Assembly (NCBI GenBank): GCA_945876015.1
Contig: CAMCNM010000126.1
Location: forward strand, 1-6,135
From: Gemmatimonas phototrophica
GTDB lineage: Bacteria > Gemmatimonadota > Gemmatimonadetes > Longimicrobiales > Gaopeijiaceae
Direction: 5' to 3'
DNA: 6,135 bases
The translations under genes were made by a program, and so were the position numbers. The notes beneath the pieces are model-generated. The model searched no databases. It was not told where the DNA came from and was given only the letters and a program-made list of their open reading frames with translations. Shown here piece after piece: positions 5,343 to 6,135 of this stretch (position 1 is its first letter; each line of letters opens with the position of its first letter).

Positions 5343-6135
5343 CTAGCGCTTCATCTCTTCGAGAAATGCGCGACCGTAGCGTTCGAGCTTGGCGGGCCCG
5401 ACTCCGGGCACATCGAGCAGCGCATCGAGGGTGAGGGGCCGACGCTCGGCCATCTCCCTGAGCGTGCGGTCGTGGAAGACGACGTAGGCCGGCAGGTCGC
5501 GCGCGTCGGCGAGGCGTTTCCTCAAGTCGCGCAACCGGCGGAAGCGCTCCTCCACCGCCGGATCGTCCGAAGCGCCCACTGCCGCGCGGTCACCGCCCCG
5601 ACTCTTCGCACCGCGCTCGCCGGGCCGTCGCGCGATCGCCGCGGCCGCCCTCTCACCGATGTCCTCGCCCGTGCAGTCGTCGCACGCGTTCCCGCATGGC
5701 TCCATCGCCTCGCCGAAATGACGTAGGATTGCGCGATGACGGCAGCCGCCCCGCTCGACCAGCTCGAACAGATCGACGGTCGCCTGTCGCTTCGCGTGGA
5801 AGACATCGGGATCGTCGATGTCGTTCAGGAAGCGCTCGTGCAGCTTCACGTCGGCCCACGAATAGAAGAGCAGGCAGTCGCTCGGCAGACCGTCCCGGCC
5901 GGCGCGGCCGATCTCCTGATACCAGGACTCGACGTCCTTCGGCATGTCGCGGTGGATCACGAACCGCACGTTCGACTTGTCGATCCCCATCCCGAACGCG
6001 ATGGTCGCGACCATGACGTCGCACTCGTCGCGCCGGAACGCCTCCTGGTTCTTGATCCGCACGTCGTCGGCCAGCCCCGCGTGATACGGGAGCGCCTTCA
6101 CGCCGTTCGTGGTGAGGTACGCGGTCGTGCTCTCC
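5343..6135 (-). CDS. recQ: RecQ-family ATP-dependent DNA helicase, C-terminal part (5' end beyond the right edge)
   Basis: This is the C-terminal 263 codons of a RecQ 3'-to-5' DNA helicase, acting on recombination and repair intermediates. The frame continues to the window edge, so the N-terminal ATPase lobe with the Walker boxes is outside. Counting from the valine codon at 6101, helicase lobe 2 shows ALPYHAGL (3-10), motif V TIAFGMGIDKSNVRFVIH (33-50) and motif VI QEIGRAGRDG (62-71, arginine finger region). Zinc-ligand cysteines follow at 120, 136, 140 and 143, with C-x3-C-x2-C spacing at the end. A 38-residue charged, glycine- and alanine-rich linker (144-181) leads to an HRDC domain (182-252) with DLPAYVVFHDRTLREMA and LLDVPGVGPAKLERYG. 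The winged-helix (RQC) domain normally found between zinc site and HRDC is absent. The gene ends in TAG at 5345-5343. Identification as RecQ is firm; the exact subfamily is open. Confidence 0.94.
   Translation of the reverse strand, partial: ESTTAYLTTNGVKALPYHAGLADDVRIKNQEAFRRDECDVMVATIAFGMGIDKSNVRFVIHRDMPKDVESWYQEIGRAGRDGLPSDCLLFYSWADVKLHERFLNDIDDPDVFHAKRQATVDLFELVERGGCRHRAILRHFGEAMEPCGNACDDCTGEDIGERAAAAIARRPGERGAKSRGGDRAAVGASDDPAVEERFRRLRDLRKRLADARDLPAYVVFHDRTLREMAERRPLTLDALLDVPGVGPAKLERYGRAFLEEMKR

Noticed and set aside
2463..6135. A new defence or DNA-processing island formed by topoisomerase IB, RecQ and a phosphatase
   Set aside because: The genes are on different strands, separated by yajQ and an ArsC-like gene, topoisomerase IB is truncated, and there is no nuclease, ATPase sensor, mobile element or tRNA edge to suggest an island.

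Overview
The window is a compact, gene-dense, high-GC stretch of bacterial chromosome with codon use strongly biased to G or C in the third position. It looks like ordinary housekeeping and accessory content from a Gram-negative-type, menaquinone-using bacterium. The phylum cannot be fixed from the sequence. The gene mix (split menaquinone genes, a stand-alone BlaI-type repressor, bacterial topoisomerase IB, a RecQ without a winged helix) would suit a Gemmatimonadota-, Acidobacteriota- or Eisenbacteria-like lineage, but this is only an impression. All genes are on the minus strand except topoisomerase IB.

Layout, left to right. Positions 1-442 hold the N-terminal third of MenD and 439-1800 hold the isochorismate synthase MenF. 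The two overlap by GTGA and form a menaquinone operon, menF then menD, that runs off the left edge. A promoter-like element lies just upstream of menF. The start of menF is uncertain: the frame stays open and coding-like up to an AUC codon with a good ribosome binding site. At 1941-2357 is a BlaI/MecI/CopY-type repressor with no BlaR1 partner visible. Its own promoter region (2408-2449) carries a near-cop-box palindrome.

Positions 2463-3455 hold two genes that have both lost their 5' ends at the same place, about 2750-2770. One is a small calycin-like gene on the minus strand. The other is topoisomerase IB on the plus strand, which keeps its whole catalytic domain but lacks the N-terminal clamp domain. 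This looks like a deletion that fused two divergent genes, or an assembly join. Topoisomerase IB converges on an ArsC/Spx-fold gene (3463-3813), and their stop codons form a small shared palindrome. That gene follows yajQ (3833-4333) by 19 bases and is probably co-transcribed with it.

At the right are a secreted or membrane PAP2-family phosphatase (4433-5284) and the C-terminal part of a RecQ helicase (5343 to the window end), which goes straight from the zinc-binding cysteines to an HRDC domain with no winged-helix domain between.

Functionally, menF-menD commit chorismate to menaquinone. The other genes (repressor, topoisomerase, YajQ, phosphatase, helicase) show no single shared pathway. 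I found no RNA gene, CRISPR array, insertion sequence, origin or recognisable new multi-gene system. The points most worth a second look are the double truncation near 2760, the menF start, and the RecQ architecture.
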